From assembly GCF_022179445.1 (NCBI RefSeq), contig NZ_BPQU01000004.1, positions 159,102 through 223,101 on the forward strand: DNA of 64,000 nucleotides. The letters run 5' to 3'. Position numbers and translations under genes: made by a program. Every line of letters starts with the position of its first letter. Within the stretch, counting starts at the first letter, position 1. Origin of the DNA: Methylobacterium mesophilicum. Its GTDB lineage: Bacteria > Pseudomonadota > Alphaproteobacteria > Rhizobiales > Beijerinckiaceae. Below, piece by piece: positions 37,713-49,569 of the stretch. Below the pieces are notes generated by a model. That model had not been told where the DNA came from. It saw only the letters and a list, made by a program, of their open reading frames with translations, and did no database searches.

Positions 37713-38810
37713 ATGCGCGACCCCAACGCGATCGACTTCTGGCGCGGCTTCGCCCTGGTGACGATTTTCATCAATCACATCCCGGGCAACACCTTCGAGC
37801 GCTACACCTTCTCGCAATACGGCATCTCGGATGCCGCCGAGCTGTTCGTGTTCCTGGCGGGTTGGTCGATCGGCATCGCCACGCGCGGGCGCGACGGCAA
37901 GCCGGAGGCCGCGGGCAAGAGCGTGGTGCGGCTGCTCGCCCGCACCGTGGAGGTCTACCGGGCGCAGCTCACCGTGATGCTGCTCGCCCTGGCGCTCATC
38001 GCCGGCGCGGCGCTGCTGCTCGACAACCCGCTGATCCTGGAATGGCACAATGCCGGCGGGTTCTTCGCAGACCCGATCCAGTCGGTCTGCGGCATGGCGC
38101 TGATGACCTACCAACTCGGCTTCTTCAACATCCTGCCGCTCTACGTGCTGCTGATCGGCATCGCACCGATCTTCGTGCTGGTCGGCCGCATCAGCCTGAT
38201 CGCGGCGTTGGCGCTGTCGGGGGGCATCTATCTCGCCAGCCTCGTGTTCGAGTGGAACGTCCCGTCCTGGCCGGGGGAGGGGGATTGGTTCTTCGATCCG
38301 TTCTGCTGGCAGGTGCTGCTGGTGCTGGGTTTCGTGCTCCAGGGCTGGAGCCTGCGCTCGGACACCCTGCGCCGCTGGTCGCGGCGCCTGGTCCCGGTCG
38401 GCTTCGCCATCGTCACCGTCGGCGTCGTGCTGGCCGTGACCGAGATCCGGCCGGATCCCCTGATGGTGCCCGAGCCGCGGCTGCTGTTCACGTTCGAGAA
38501 GACCTACCTGACACCGGCGCGGCTTCTTCATTTCCTGGGGGTATTGCTCGCCTTCGCTCCGCTTTACGCACTTATAGCTCCCCGAATCGGGGTCGTCGGG
38601 CGCTATCTCAGTCAGCTGGGCCGGAACTCGCTGGCGGTCTTCTCGATGGGCTCGATCCTGAGCCTGTTCGGGCAGCTCGTGCGTTTCCAGACCGGCGGCG
38701 GCGTGCTGGTCGATATGCTGGTCGCCGGAAGCGGCCTGGTGGGTCTGGGGTTCACCGCATGGTTCGTCGAATGGCGCACCCGCAGCAAGTCGTCCCGGCC
38801 CCGGCCGTGA
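37713..38810 (+). CDS. OpgC-domain membrane acyltransferase
   Basis: A 365-residue membrane protein with about ten helices, matching the OpgC family. That family adds succinyl or other acyl groups to periplasmic glucans and surface polysaccharides. It opens with the conserved RDPNAIDFWRGFALVTIFIN, whose catalytic-type His is in FINHIPGN. FSQYGISDAAELFVFLAGWS follows. It sits downstream of the rhamnose genes and overlaps an SGNH hydrolase by 40 bp. The glycan acceptor cannot be read from the sequence. Confidence 0.88.
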   Translation: MRDPNAIDFWRGFALVTIFINHIPGNTFERYTFSQYGISDAAELFVFLAGWSIGIATRGRDGKPEAAGKSVVRLLARTVEVYRAQLTVMLLALALIAGAALLLDNPLILEWHNAGGFFADPIQSVCGMALMTYQLGFFNILPLYVLLIGIAPIFVLVGRISLIAALALSGGIYLASLVFEWNVPSWPGEGDWFFDPFCWQVLLVLGFVLQGWSLRSDTLRRWSRRLVPVGFAIVTVGVVLAVTEIRPDPLMVPEPRLLFTFEKTYLTPARLLHFLGVLLAFAPLYALIAPRIGVVGRYLSQLGRNSLAVFSMGSILSLFGQLVRFQTGGGVLVDMLVAGSGLVGLGFTAWFVEWRTRSKSSRPRP

Positions 38811-39658
38811 GGCGCAGGCGCGCCTCCGGGATCCGCCGGGCGCTGGCCGGCCTGATCCTGGGTCTCGCGGCGCCGATCCTGGCGGTTGCGGCGGAGCAGC
38901 CGGCGGATCCGGGTCCGGGCGATCAACCCGGCCTGTCGCTGGAATGCCGGGTGCCGGGTGCGCAGCTCTACACCATGGCCAAGCTCGGCGCGGTCCGGAC
39001 CGCGCTCAGCGAGAACCGCGCCCTCAAGATCCTGGCGATCGGCGGCAGCTCCGCGCCGGGCGCCTCGGCCTCGTATCCGGCCAAGCTCGAAGCCGCCCTG
39101 GAACGGGCCCTGCCCAAGATCGACGTGACCATCGACCACCGCGGGCTGCCCGGGGAGATCGCCTCCGGGGCGTCCGAGCGCCTGCGCACCATGGTGGCCG
39201 AGGCGGAGCCCGACCTCGTCGTCTGGCAGGTCGGGACCCACGACGCCATCGCCCGGGTGGATGCCGACGCCTTCGCCAGCTCGCTGAGCGAAGCCGTGGC
39301 CTGGATCCGCTCGCACGGGATCGACGTGGTGCTGGTCGATCCGATCTACACCGCAAGCATGGTGGCGGATGTCGACTACAACCGGATCGTCGACGCGGTC
39401 CGGACGGTGGCGAACGAGCAGCAGGTGCCCCTGGTCCGGCGCTACGAGGCCCTGCGCTACCTGTCGAGCCGAACCGAGAAGGGTGAGAGCCACATGCTCG
39501 GGCGGCAGTTCCGGCTGAACGATCTCGGCCTGCGCTGCATGGCCGAGCACGTGGCGTTGACCATCGCCACCTCACTCGCCCGGACCGAGGCCGCCCCGGA
39601 ACCGACGACCGCGCCGGGCCCCGCGCCCTTAACCGAGCCGCAACGCGCCCCGGGCTAG
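38771..39658 (+). CDS. SGNH/GDSL-type esterase, exported
   Basis: A 295-residue protein from ATG 38771 (ATG 38759 is an alternative), overlapping the opgC-like gene. A basic N-terminus and hydrophobic helix (LAGLILGLAAPILAVAA) form a signal peptide or anchor ending near residue 40. The SGNH blocks follow: LAIGGSSAPGASAS (Ser nucleophile block), VVWQVGTHDAI (a GTND variant with His in place of Asn) and, near the C-terminus, LNDLGLRCMAEHV (Asp-x-x-His variant). It probably acts on acyl groups of the periplasmic glycan modified by its neighbour. That pairing is inferred from the overlap. Confidence 0.8.
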   Translation: MAHPQQVVPAPAVRRRRASGIRRALAGLILGLAAPILAVAAEQPADPGPGDQPGLSLECRVPGAQLYTMAKLGAVRTALSENRALKILAIGGSSAPGASASYPAKLEAALERALPKIDVTIDHRGLPGEIASGASERLRTMVAEAEPDLVVWQVGTHDAIARVDADAFASSLSEAVAWIRSHGIDVVLVDPIYTASMVADVDYNRIVDAVRTVANEQQVPLVRRYEALRYLSSRTEKGESHMLGRQFRLNDLGLRCMAEHVALTIATSLARTEAAPEPTTAPGPAPLTEPQRAPG

Positions 39659-39716
39659 ACCCCTCATCCCGAGACCGTTCTTCGGCGGTGACTGGAACAG
39701 CGTCCTGGATACAGGA

Positions 39717-39743
39717 TCCGAGGATCCCGCGTCCGAGGATCCC
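39717..39743. repeat. Short direct repeat upstream of flippase gene
   Basis: Two copies of tccgaggatccc (39717-39728 and 39732-39743) lie 15 bp apart, start to start. They sit in the 190-bp gap before the flippase gene. They could be a regulator site or chance. Confidence 0.35.
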
Positions 39744-39848
39744 TGGTGTCTGGCGCCGCCTTCACGGGATCGACGGGCATCATCCGGCTTCGAAGGCCGG
39801 CCCCGCCTTCAGGGTGATGCGCGAAATGAGCCCGGCGCGGAGCGCGTA

Positions 39849-41204
39849 GTGTCAGCCACGGCCGTCCCAGCCCGCTCCCTGCTCGCCGCCGCCGGCCGGC
39901 GCCTGCATGCCCTGCGAGGCGGCCCGGCGCGGGCCGCGCTTACCGTCTTCGCCATCCGGGTCGGCGCGGCCGGCTTCGCGTACGCAGCGCAGGTGCTCGC
40001 CGCCCGGCTGATGGGCTGGGACGCCTACGGGGTGTTCGCGTCGGTGTGGGTCTGGACCGCGATGCTGGGCCATACCCTGACGCTGGGCCTGTCGCAGGGC
40101 GCCTGCCGGTTCGTTCCCTGTGATCAGGCCCGGGGCGACCTCGACCTGGCTCGCGGATACATCCGGGCCGGCGCCCTGGTGACCGGCGGGGCGGCCATCA
40201 GCGTGGCCGCCCTCGGCGCGTCGCTGCTGTGGCTCGAGCCGGGCCTGTTCGCTCCGGCCTACCGGGCGCCGATCGCGGTGGCTGTGTGCGTGATGCCGCT
40301 CTTCGCTCTCCAGGATTACCTCGAAGGGGTGGCGCGCAGCCAGAACTGGGTCGGTCTCGCCATCGCGCCGCCCTACCTGCTGCGCCAGAGCCTGATGATG
40401 GCCTGCATGGTCGGCGCCGTCCTGCTCGGAGCCCCACCCCGGGCCGAGGTCGCGATGGCCTGCATGCTGGTCGCGGCCGCGATCGCCACGGCGCTCCAGG
40501 CCGCCCTGCTCGTGGCGCGCCTGCGGGCGGGCCTGCCGGCCGGGCCGCATCGCTATCATTGGCGGACCTGGCTCGGCACGAGCCTGCCGATCGCCGGGAT
40601 CGACCTGGCCAATGCCGGCTTCACCTTCGTGGACGTGATCGTGCTCGGCGCCCTGGTGAGCCCGGCCGAGCTCGGCCTGTATTTCGCCGCGACCCGGATC
40701 CAGCAATTCGTGGTGTTCGTGCACTTCGCCGCCAGCGCGGCGACGCTTCAGCGCTACAGCGCCGCCCAGGCCCAGGCTGACCGCCCGCTGCTCGCCGACC
40801 TCGTCCGCCGGCAGGGCCGGCTGACCGCCGCCGCCACCCTGCTGGTCGGCGGCGGGATCGTGGTCGCAAGCCCCCTGCTGCTGGCGATGTTCGGCCCCGG
40901 CCTCGGCTCCAGCGTTCCGATCCTGGCCGTGCTGGTGGCCGGCAGCGTCGCCGCCAGCCTGTTCGGCCCCGGCGAGGACCTGCTGACCATGCTGGGCGGG
41001 GAGCGCCTCTGTGCCGGCATCACCGCCGCCATGCTGATCGCCGCCGCGCTCCTGTGCCTGGTCCTGATTCCACCGTTCGGAACCCTGGGTGCCGCGTTCG
41101 CGGTGGCGCTGGCGACGATCACCCGCGCCATGCTGCTGGCCGGCGCCGCGGGACGCCTGCACGGGCTGCCGACTCCGATCTGGTCCGCAGGAGCGACGCG
41201 ATGA
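39849..41204 (+). CDS. Polysaccharide flippase (Wzx/MATE-like)
   Basis: A 451-residue membrane protein with about 12-14 helices of the MVF/polysaccharide-biosynthesis superfamily. It flips lipid-linked oligosaccharides across the inner membrane. GTG 39849 is preceded by gcggag at a suitable distance. Landmarks are VRVGAAGFAYAAQVLAARLM-like start helices (AARLMGWDAYGVFASVWVWT) and the mid-protein SLPIAGIDLANAGFTFVDVI. It overlaps the acetyltransferase gene by 4 bp. It likely exports the rhamnose-containing glycan, but no glycosyltransferase is nearby. Confidence 0.87.
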   Translation: MSATAVPARSLLAAAGRRLHALRGGPARAALTVFAIRVGAAGFAYAAQVLAARLMGWDAYGVFASVWVWTAMLGHTLTLGLSQGACRFVPCDQARGDLDLARGYIRAGALVTGGAAISVAALGASLLWLEPGLFAPAYRAPIAVAVCVMPLFALQDYLEGVARSQNWVGLAIAPPYLLRQSLMMACMVGAVLLGAPPRAEVAMACMLVAAAIATALQAALLVARLRAGLPAGPHRYHWRTWLGTSLPIAGIDLANAGFTFVDVIVLGALVSPAELGLYFAATRIQQFVVFVHFAASAATLQRYSAAQAQADRPLLADLVRRQGRLTAAATLLVGGGIVVASPLLLAMFGPGLGSSVPILAVLVAGSVAASLFGPGEDLLTMLGGERLCAGITAAMLIAAALLCLVLIPPFGTLGAAFAVALATITRAMLLAGAAGRLHGLPTPIWSAGATR

Positions 41205-42346
41205 TCGTCCACGCCGCCGCCGCGTTCGGAAGTCCTCCCGGCCTGGCGGCCTCGGTCGGTCCGGCCCCGGATCCGGAGGCGTGGGACGCCTTGTTCACCG
41301 CGAGCGCCACGCCCCACCCCCATTACGCGCACCACTCGGTCGCCGCACACCAAGCCACCGGGATGCTCCCCGAGGCTGTGAGCTTCGTCACGGTCCACCG
41401 CGGGGATCGCCTGGCCGCGCTCCTGCCGTTCGCGCTCCGGCGCGACTTGACCGGCCTCGGTGGCCGGGTCGCACGGCCGTTCTTGTCGCCGCTGGTGACG
41501 GCCACGGCGCCCCTGGTGATCGACGGCCCCGAGCGCGCCAGCGCGGTCGAGGCCCTCGTTGCCGGCCTGGAGCAGGCGTCCGGCGGCCGGGCCTGGCGCT
41601 GGCCCCTCCTGCCGGTGCAGGACGGCGCGGTGCCGGAGATGCTGGCGGCCATGCGCGCGCGCGGTTGGGTCATCGGCACGGTGGCTGCGTTCGAGCGCCC
41701 AGTGATGGAGCGCCGGGCCGACCACGCGGCCTTCCTGGCCGGGCATCCGAACCGCTCTCGGTTCAAGGATCTGCGCCGCCGCGCCCGTCGGCTCGGTGAG
41801 ATCGGCCTCCTCGCGCCTGTGAGCGCCACAGGCGGCCCAGACCTCGCCGCGTTGGTCGCGGCGTTCCTCGCCCTCGAACGCCGGGGCTGGAAGGGTGAAG
41901 CAGGGACCGCCATGGCCTGCCGACCCGAGACGGAGACGCTCGCCCGCGCCCTGTTTGCCGAAGGGTCCGGCCCGGTCGGCGTCCGGGCGGATGCCTTGAC
42001 GCTCGACGGGCGGCCGATCGCGGTCAGCCTCGCCCTGGTCGCCGGGGGCACCGCGACGCTGCTCAAGACCGCCTACGACGAGGATCTGCGCAGCCATGCC
42101 CCCGGCCTGCTGATGGAGGCCGAGATCGTTCGCGGCTGCCACGAGACCGGCTTCGCGAACAGGCTCGACTCGGCGACGCTCGAGGGCTCGGCTCTGGAGG
42201 ATCTCTACCGCGAGCGCACGCAGGTGGCCGAACTCATCGCCCTGCCGCCGGGGGATCGCACCCTGTCCCTGGAGCGGCGCCTGCGGCTGGCTCGGTTCGA
42301 GCAGGAGGCGCGCATCGCGGCCAAGAAAGTGCTGCGGCGGCGCTGA
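41201..42346 (+). CDS. FemAB/CelD-like acetyltransferase
   Basis: A 381-residue protein of the GNAT-like Acetyltransf_6 (FemAB, CelD/BcsL) group. It has two GNAT-type folds: an N-terminal half with HYAHHSVAAHQATGM, and a C-terminal half with FLALERRGWKGEAGTAMACR and the acyl-CoA-region HAPGLLMEAEIVRGC. Such proteins act in exopolysaccharide or envelope synthesis. Coupled to the flippase gene by a 4-bp overlap, it is best seen as modifying the exported glycan. Substrate unknown. Confidence 0.83.
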   Translation: MIVHAAAAFGSPPGLAASVGPAPDPEAWDALFTASATPHPHYAHHSVAAHQATGMLPEAVSFVTVHRGDRLAALLPFALRRDLTGLGGRVARPFLSPLVTATAPLVIDGPERASAVEALVAGLEQASGGRAWRWPLLPVQDGAVPEMLAAMRARGWVIGTVAAFERPVMERRADHAAFLAGHPNRSRFKDLRRRARRLGEIGLLAPVSATGGPDLAALVAAFLALERRGWKGEAGTAMACRPETETLARALFAEGSGPVGVRADALTLDGRPIAVSLALVAGGTATLLKTAYDEDLRSHAPGLLMEAEIVRGCHETGFANRLDSATLEGSALEDLYRERTQVAELIALPPGDRTLSLERRLRLARFEQEARIAAKKVLRRR

Positions 42347-42403
42347 CGCTCAAGCCGCACGCGTCGTCGCCCGCCGAAGGCCGGGGCGCTTCGGGACGCT
42401 GCG

Positions 42404-42688
42404 CTACCGGTTGCGATATGGACCCTCGCCCTGAACCTGATCGTAGACACCGTGCCCGGTCCGGGCCCGGTAGGCCCGGCCGGCGATCTGGCCAGGCGTC
42501 GGCGGCGTGCCGGGCTGGGCGAAGCTGGTCTCGGGACGGTAGGCCGGCCCCCAACCGATCTCCTCGTCGCCGGCCGGGTCCTTACCCGGAAAGCCGGTAG
42601 CGTAGCCGACGCTCTGGGCCAGAGCCGGGGCGGTTGCCAGAACGAGCAGGGCTGCGAGGGTGAGGCGGAGCTGTGTCCTTGAACGCAT
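42404..42688 (-). CDS. Small exported hypothetical protein
   Basis: A 94-residue protein whose signal peptide covers about residues 1-23 (TLAALLVLATAPALAQS). The mature part is polar and aromatic (GYATGFPGKDPAGDEEIGWG) with no recognised domain. The start is ATG 42688; frames further upstream overlap other genes. It is convergent with the acetyltransferase gene and divergent from the next small gene. Confidence 0.65.
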   Translation of the reverse strand: MRSRTQLRLTLAALLVLATAPALAQSVGYATGFPGKDPAGDEEIGWGPAYRPETSFAQPGTPPTPGQIAGRAYRARTGHGVYDQVQGEGPYRNR

Positions 42689-42861
42689 CGTTGCAATGTC
42701 CCGAAGGTCGATCCGAAGCGTGGATCCTTTGCAAGGGAAACGCCGGACCGCGACACGCGTTCTGAGGGGGCGATTCCGTGTCGCGGGCGAGACCCCGGCC
42801 CATCGGTCGGCAACGGACGACGGTTCCCCGCGTAGACCGCGGTCGGCACGGAGAAGTCGCC

Positions 42862-43116
42862 ATGGAGGATTGGAAGGCGGAGTTCCGGGCCGAGTTGCGG
42901 GCCATCGAGATCGCCACCGCCGACGCGGCCTCGGCGCTGTTGCCGGACCTGCTGCGACGCCTGCGCCGTCACGAGGCCGGGCTTGGCGGATCGGGATACC
43001 TCTCGCCCTATCGCCGCTGGCGGATCCGGCGCCTGACACGCGCCGTGGCGGATGCCCGCTGGCAGGTCGAGCAGGGCCGGCTGGCGCGGATGGGCGGCCT
43101 CGACACGAGTCGGTGA
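42862..43116 (+). CDS. Small helical hypothetical protein
   Basis: An 84-residue protein, MEDWKAEFRAELRAIEIATA onward. It is largely helical and highly charged, with basic patches (LLRRLRRHEA, RRWRIRRLTRAV). No membrane segment or signal. ATG 42862 is preceded by ggagaagtc. It converges on the histidine kinase gene (13-bp gap). No family recognised. Confidence 0.55.
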   Translation: MEDWKAEFRAELRAIEIATADAASALLPDLLRRLRRHEAGLGGSGYLSPYRRWRIRRLTRAVADARWQVEQGRLARMGGLDTSR

Positions 43117-43129
43117 CGCGCCGGCCGGC

Positions 43130-45460
<2,331 letters not shown>

Positions 45461-45639
45461 GGCCGAACCTCACCCTTGGGAACTGCGATCCGTCCGCGGC
45501 GTCTCGCGCGCCCCGAATCTGATTGAATACAACCATCTTCGAGGGGCGCTTGTCCACGGATTTTTTACCATTCGGCCTTGACGCACCCCCTGGGTTAGGA
45601 CTCGGCCAGAGAATCGTTTTCTACCGCAAGTTCAGTATC

Positions 45640-48261
45640 TTAGCCGCCTCCGAGGGTGCGCGCGACGATGTCCGCGGAGTCCCGCGAGAGGCCCGGGATG
45701 GCCTTGATCCGATTAAGCATTTCGCCGGCTTTGGCAGCCCGCGATTTTTCCAGCCGACGCCAGGATCCGAAGGCCGTCAGGAGCCGTGCGGCAACCTGTG
45801 GGTTGGCCGAATCGAGGGCTGCGACCGTATCGGCGACGAGCGAAAAACCCGCGCCATCGGCCCGCGCGAACTGAGTCGGATTGCCGAAAGCGAAGCTTCC
45901 CACCACCGCGCGGACCCGATTCGGGTTGGTCATGGTGAAAGCCGGGTGGGCCTTCAACCGGGCGATTCGGTCCAGGGTCCCGGGTTCGGGGATCTGAGCC
46001 TGGATGGCGAACCACTTGTCGAGCACGAGCGGCTCGTCGGCGAAGCGCTCCGCGAAGCCCGCCAGCGCCTCCTCCCGGGCCTGACCGGGGATCAGCGCCA
46101 GGATCCCGAGCGCTGCCAACCGGTCGGTCATGTTGGTGGCGCGCGCCAGACGGTCCGCGGCGCGCGATGCCCCGGTCTCGGGGTCGCCGGCCGCGATCAG
46201 GTCGAGGGCGGCGTTGCGCAGGGATCGGCGCCCGGCCGACGCCGCGTCCGGGCTGTAGGCCGCGTCGTCGGCCGCCGCGAGGGCGGCGTCGAGCCGCTCC
46301 AGGCGCGGCCGCAGGACTTGGCCCAGATGCGCCCGCAGCGCGAACCGCGCCCGGTGGATCGCGTCGGGATCGACGTCCGACAGCAGCGCGTCCGCGGCCT
46401 CACCCTCGCTCGGCAGGGCCAGGACCAGGGCCGCGAAGGCCGGATCGGACAGCGCCTCGCTGTCCAGAAAGCGGCCGAGCGCCTCCGCGAACGCGTAGGC
46501 GCGGGCCGGATCGGGCTCAAGGATGAGGCGGAGGGCCACGTCCTGCGCCGCCTGCCAGCGGTTGAACGGATCGCTGTCCTGCGCGAGCAGCCGCATGCGC
46601 TGGGCGTCGGTGAGCGCGAGATCCAGGCGCACCGGGGCGGAGAAGTCGCGCATCAGCGACGGCACCGGCTCCTCGGTGACGCCGTCGAACACGATCTCGG
46701 CTTCGGCCCGGTCAAGGACGAAGATTCCGTCACGCACATCCGGACAGGTCGCACCCGAGAGCGGTCCCGCGGCGCCGACGAGCCCGAGCGCCACCGGGAT
46801 CACCAGCGGCGGCGTGTCCCGGCCGCCCTCGCCGGGCAGGCTCTGGGTGAACCGCAGGGTGCAGCGGGACGCAGCCGGATCGTACGCCATCGTCGCCGTC
46901 AGGCGCGGCGTTCCGGGCCGCTCGTACCAGCGGGCGAAGGCCGAGAGGTCGCGGCCCGTCACCGCGGCGAAGGCGGCCAAGAAGTCCTCGACGGTGGCGG
47001 CGCGGCCGTCATTGTCGGCGAAGTAGCGGTCCATGCCGGCCCTGAACGCGTCTGCGCCGATCAGCGTGCGCAGCATCCGGACGATCTCGGCGCCCTTGTC
47101 GTAGACGGTCGCCGTGTAGAAGTTGTTGATCTCGGCATAGGCGCGTGGCCGCACGGGGTGGCGGAGGGGGCCCGCATCCTCGGGGAACTGCCGCGCCCGC
47201 AGGGACCGGACCTCGGCGATCCGGTGGACCGGCCGGGAGCGCATGTCGGAGGAGAATTCCTGGTCGCGGAAGACCGTCAGCCCCTCCTTGAGGCAGAGCT
47301 GGAACCAGTCCCGGCAGGTGACCCGGTTGCCCGACCAGTTGTGGAAATACTCGTGGGCGATGATCGCCTCGATCGCCGCGTAATCGCCGTCGGTGGCGGT
47401 CTCCGGACTCGCGAGGACGTACTTGTCGTTGAAGATGTTGAGGCCCTTGTTCTCCATGGCGCCCATGTTGAAGTCGGACACGGCGACGACGTTGAACGCG
47501 TCGAGGTCATAGGGACGGCCGAAGGCGGTCTCGTCCCAGCGCATCGAGCGGATCACCGCATCGAGGGCGTAGCCGGCGCGGTCCTCCTTGCCGGGCTCGA
47601 CGTAGACCGCGCAGGTGACGGCGCGCCCCTCCATCGTGGTGAAGCGCGTCTCGACCTGGCCGAGCCGGCCGCCGACCAGGGCGAATAGGTAGGCGGGCTT
47701 CGGGTGCGGGTCGTGCCAGATCGCAAAATGCCGATCGGTCCCGGCGGAACCGGATTCGACGAGGTTGCCGTTGCCGAGCAGAACCGGAGCCTCGGCCCGA
47801 TCCGCCTCGATCCGGGTGGTGTACACCGCCATGACGTCGGGGCGGTCGAGGAAGTATGTGATCCGCCGGAAGCCGTCGGCCTCGCACTGGGTGCAGTAGA
47901 CCCCGTTCGACCGGTAGAGGCCCATCAGCTTGGTGTTGGCGGTCGGGTCGATCTCGGTGACGAGCCGCAGGCTGAACGGCTGCCCGGGTGGTGCGTGGAG
48001 GCCGAAGCCCGATGGCGTGGCCGTGTACGCATCCGCGGCGAGCGCCGCGCCGTCGAGGGCGACCGAGACCAGCCGGAGGTCGTCACCGTCGAGATGAAGC
48101 GGCGCGCCCGCGCGGCCGGCCGGGTTCGGACGCAGGGCCAGGGTCGCGTCGATCCGCGTGGCGTGCGGATCCAGACGGATGTCGAGGTCGACGCGATCGA
48201 TCAGGTAGTCGCTCGGCCGGTATTCCTCCAGGCGGATCAGCGGCGGCGTCTCGGTACGCAT
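45640..48261 (-). CDS. pepN: Aminopeptidase N
   Basis: An 873-residue M1 zinc metallopeptidase, near the E. coli length. The substrate-anchoring GAMENKGLNIFN precedes the zinc site HEYFHNW (His303, Glu304, His307), with Glu326 18 residues later in CLKEGLTVF. The long helical C-terminal domain typical of PepN is complete. The start ATG 48261 matches the family beginning; the open frame extends upstream but only antisense to the MFS gene. It acts in cytoplasmic peptide turnover. Confidence 0.96.
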   Translation of the reverse strand: MRTETPPLIRLEEYRPSDYLIDRVDLDIRLDPHATRIDATLALRPNPAGRAGAPLHLDGDDLRLVSVALDGAALAADAYTATPSGFGLHAPPGQPFSLRLVTEIDPTANTKLMGLYRSNGVYCTQCEADGFRRITYFLDRPDVMAVYTTRIEADRAEAPVLLGNGNLVESGSAGTDRHFAIWHDPHPKPAYLFALVGGRLGQVETRFTTMEGRAVTCAVYVEPGKEDRAGYALDAVIRSMRWDETAFGRPYDLDAFNVVAVSDFNMGAMENKGLNIFNDKYVLASPETATDGDYAAIEAIIAHEYFHNWSGNRVTCRDWFQLCLKEGLTVFRDQEFSSDMRSRPVHRIAEVRSLRARQFPEDAGPLRHPVRPRAYAEINNFYTATVYDKGAEIVRMLRTLIGADAFRAGMDRYFADNDGRAATVEDFLAAFAAVTGRDLSAFARWYERPGTPRLTATMAYDPAASRCTLRFTQSLPGEGGRDTPPLVIPVALGLVGAAGPLSGATCPDVRDGIFVLDRAEAEIVFDGVTEEPVPSLMRDFSAPVRLDLALTDAQRMRLLAQDSDPFNRWQAAQDVALRLILEPDPARAYAFAEALGRFLDSEALSDPAFAALVLALPSEGEAADALLSDVDPDAIHRARFALRAHLGQVLRPRLERLDAALAAADDAAYSPDAASAGRRSLRNAALDLIAAGDPETGASRAADRLARATNMTDRLAALGILALIPGQAREEALAGFAERFADEPLVLDKWFAIQAQIPEPGTLDRIARLKAHPAFTMTNPNRVRAVVGSFAFGNPTQFARADGAGFSLVADTVAALDSANPQVAARLLTAFGSWRRLEKSRAAKAGEMLNRIKAIPGLSRDSADIVARTLGGG

Positions 48262-48377
48262 TCGGCTCTCTCTCCGATCGGGGGCCGACCCGTTCTGGTC
48301 CCTCGCGCGGCCCGGCGCAACGCGGTCGCGGAGCGCGGACTGATGATCGGAGAAGCTCAGCGCATCGCCCCCGGGGG

Positions 48378-49565
48378 TCAGGACGACCTGGCGGCGACGG
48401 CCTTCAGCCGCCACAGTCCGCCGATCAGCCCGAGGTTGATGATGGCCAACAGCGCCAGAAGGCCCCACAGGGCGTCGGGCCCGATCCGCACCAGCAGGAA
48501 GGCGCCGAGCGGCGGCGCCATAGCCTGAGCCACCAGCGCGGGCCGGGCCAGCCGGCCGACGAGCCCGGCATAATGGTCGGGCCCGAACAGCACGAGGGGC
48601 ACGGTACCGCGCGCGATCGAGTAGACGCCGTTGCCGGCGCCATAGATCATCAGGGCGAGGCCGATCACCGGCTCGTGCGACGCCAGCAGCAGCAGCCCGC
48701 AGGCGACCAGCGCGAAGGCGGCGGTCAGCGTCCAGAGCGGGTGATGCCGGCCCCGGTTGGCGATCTCGATCAGCCGCGCGGCGACCTGCGACGGCCCGAT
48801 CAGGCCTCCATACGCGACGGCGGCGGCGAGGGTGACGCCCCGGGCCTGCAGCAGGGTCAGCAGGTGCACCGAGACCAGCGCCATGATGGTGCCGCCGAGC
48901 ACCAGCACGCCGGCCATCAGCAGGAAGGCCCGGACTTGCCGCGGCGTCAGCGGTACGACGGGCGCCCCTTGCCCGGTCGTCACCACCGCCGGGGGAGGGG
49001 CCGGCGGGATCAGCGCGAGGACCAGCGGCAGCGACACCGTCAGGTGCAAGCCGGCATAGGCGAAGCAGGTCTCCCGCCAGCCGACCTGCGCGACCAGGAA
49101 CGCCGTGAGCGGCCAGCACACGGTGCTGGCGAAGCCGCCAACCAGCGTCAGAGCCGTGATCGCGGACCGCGCCTCGGCGCGGTACAGGCGTCCCAGGGTT
49201 GCGTAGGCGGGATCGTACAGGCCGCAACCCATGCCGAGGCCGAGGATCAGCCATCCGGCCAGGAAGACCGGCAGGGTGGGGGACAGGCCCAGCACCATGA
49301 GGCCGGCCGCGAGCAGCAGGGCTGCCAGCGCCAGGACCGGGCGCCCCCCGCGCGCCTGGATGACGCGCCCGACGCGCGGCGACACCGCGGCTGCGACCAG
49401 CAGGCCGAGGGACAGGCCGCCGACGATCCAGGCCAGCGGCCATCCGGTATCCCGGGCGATCGGCTTGGCCATCACGGCCGGGAGGTAGTAGGTCGAGCCC
49501 CAGGCGAGGATCTGCACGACGCCCAGCGCGGAGATCACCGGCCAGCGGCGGGTCCGATCGGCCAC
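48378..49565 (-). CDS. MFS transporter in the arsenic cluster
   Basis: A 395-residue, 12-helix major-facilitator protein (start GTG 49565). Motif-A-like sequence SPRVGRVIQARGGRPVL lies between helices 2 and 3. It begins 4 bp after the arsB stop, so it is part of the arsR-arsC-arsB transcript. Two MFS types are known in ars operons: ArsJ, which needs a GAPDH gene not seen here, and ArsK-like exporters of trivalent arsenicals. ArsK-like is the better guess, but the family cannot be assigned by eye. Confidence 0.82.
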   Translation of the reverse strand: MADRTRRWPVISALGVVQILAWGSTYYLPAVMAKPIARDTGWPLAWIVGGLSLGLLVAAAVSPRVGRVIQARGGRPVLALAALLLAAGLMVLGLSPTLPVFLAGWLILGLGMGCGLYDPAYATLGRLYRAEARSAITALTLVGGFASTVCWPLTAFLVAQVGWRETCFAYAGLHLTVSLPLVLALIPPAPPPAVVTTGQGAPVVPLTPRQVRAFLLMAGVLVLGGTIMALVSVHLLTLLQARGVTLAAAVAYGGLIGPSQVAARLIEIANRGRHHPLWTLTAAFALVACGLLLLASHEPVIGLALMIYGAGNGVYSIARGTVPLVLFGPDHYAGLVGRLARPALVAQAMAPPLGAFLLVRIGPDALWGLLALLAIINLGLIGGLWRLKAVAARSS

Positions 49566-49569
49566 CGGA

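Noticed and set aside
45523..47688. 721-residue open frame opposite pepN
   Set aside because: It is antisense to the zinc-site region of aminopeptidase N, with no motifs of its own.
48262..49443. N-terminal extension of aminopeptidase N by about 394 residues
   Set aside because: The frame is open but covers the antisense of the MFS transporter. Family start and length fit ATG 48261.
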